Shown here one piece after another: positions 5,983 through 6,153 of a stretch of 6,153 nucleotides of DNA. The notes beneath the pieces are model-generated. The model had not been told where the DNA came from and did not search any database. It saw only the letters and a program-made list of their open reading frames with translations. The stretch is from an uncultured bacterium. GTDB lineage: Bacteria; Planctomycetota; Phycisphaerae; Sedimentisphaerales; Anaerobacaceae. The translations under genes and the position numbers were made by a program. The DNA lies in contig CAJVYK010000111.1 of assembly GCA_913009865.1 (NCBI GenBank), positions 1 through 6,153 of the forward strand. Direction: 5' to 3'. How positions within the stretch are numbered: the stretch's first letter is position 1; every line of letters begins with the position of its first letter.

Positions 5983-6030
5983 GAGCAGATTACGAACGCC
6001 GCTGCCATCAGCGATATTCGTAGCCTGCTC
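5983..6030 (-). promoter_or_regulatory. Symmetric 22-position hairpin in the rnc leader
   Basis: Read as rnc mRNA (6030 to 5983), GAGCAG, GC, TACGAA, TAT, CGCTG form one arm, ATGG the loop, and CAGCG, GCG, TTCGTA, AT, CTGCTC the other. Of the 22 opposed positions, 17 are Watson-Crick, 3 are G-U wobbles and 2 are A-C mismatches, with no bulges. The other strand pairs slightly less well (2 wobbles, 3 mismatches). The hairpin starts about 10 bases after the predicted transcription start and ends about 70 bases before the rnc ATG. It has no following T run, so it is not a classical terminator. About two helical turns of RNA is a suitable size for RNase III, and E. coli rnc is known to be self-regulated through cleavage of a leader stem-loop. 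Autoregulation here is inference. Confidence 0.7.
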
Positions 6031-6045
6031 AACAGGAAAAACCGC

Positions 6046-6073
6046 ATTATACAAAAGATGAGTTGCCTGTCAA
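6046..6073 (-). promoter_or_regulatory. rnc: Consensus sigma-70 promoter of rnc
   Basis: On the minus strand, a perfect -35 TTGACA (6068-6073) and a perfect -10 TATAAT (6046-6051) are separated by 16 bp. Transcription should start near 6039, giving an rnc leader of about 125 bases. The -35 box begins only 4 bp after the stop codon of the upstream minus-strand gene, so rnc can be transcribed independently of it. Confidence 0.85.
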
Positions 6074-6077
6074 GTGC

Positions 6078-6153
6078 TTAGTCGCTCTTTTGGCTGACAA
6101 GCTGCAGACCTGCTAAGGCGATAAACTTGTCATCGACAAATTCGAAAATTCCA
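6078..6153 (-). CDS. C-terminal end of an unidentified protein (partial)
   Basis: The minus-strand frame that enters at the right edge reads GIFEFVDDKFIALAGLQLVS then QKSD and a TAA stop at 6078-6080, giving 24 codons in the window. The composition is normal for a coding region, and the stop is immediately followed by the rnc promoter, as expected at a gene boundary. The other two minus-strand frames are less protein-like; one of them has a stop within 8 codons. The fragment is too short to identify a family. Confidence 0.45.
   Translation of the reverse strand, partial: GIFEFVDDKFIALAGLQLVSQKSD

Overview
The window looks like a chromosomal piece from a planctomycete, most likely of the Phycisphaerae or Sedimentisphaerales type, and probably from an assembled metagenome or draft genome. 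This rests on the protein set: a PpiD/SurA-like membrane foldase followed by a small four-helix membrane protein resembling planctomycete DUF6677, several unknown membrane proteins or lipoproteins, and an RNase III with a divergent active-site segment. The placement is inferred from recalled family resemblance, not from a marker gene. No mobile element, tRNA, rRNA or CRISPR array is visible.

Layout. (1) Positions 1-1102, minus strand: an unknown membrane protein with a Pro-rich linker, then after 21 bp the start of an RmlA-type sugar nucleotidyltransferase that runs off the left edge. (2) Positions 1103-1285: a divergent intergenic region with two separate arrays of degenerate 7-bp repeats. 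(3) Positions 1286-2194, plus: an uncharacterised lipoprotein with a TTG start. (4) Positions 2239-5142, plus: a promoter and a three-gene run of PpiD/SurA-like foldase, DUF6677-like membrane protein and a small two-helix membrane protein. The last two junctions both read TAAAATG. (5) Positions 5146-6153, minus: RNase III (rnc), converging on the operon with 3 bp between stop codons, then a structured leader and a consensus promoter, then the tail of another minus-strand gene.

Three points need care. First, the foldase gene contains an Illumina P7 adapter end plus a run of 11 A at 2569-2603. The stop codon that splits the gene is therefore an assembly artefact, and the gene should be read as one of about 2.2 kb. 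Second, rnc has a near-consensus promoter and a 22-position symmetric hairpin in its leader, a plausible target for RNase III autoregulation as known for E. coli rnc. Third, the RNase III has Gly where the family normally has a metal-binding Asp.

The genes fall into envelope functions (nucleotide-sugar supply, membrane proteins, a lipoprotein, a secretion foldase) and RNA processing. No evidence joins them into one pathway, and I see no convincing new defence or mobile system here.
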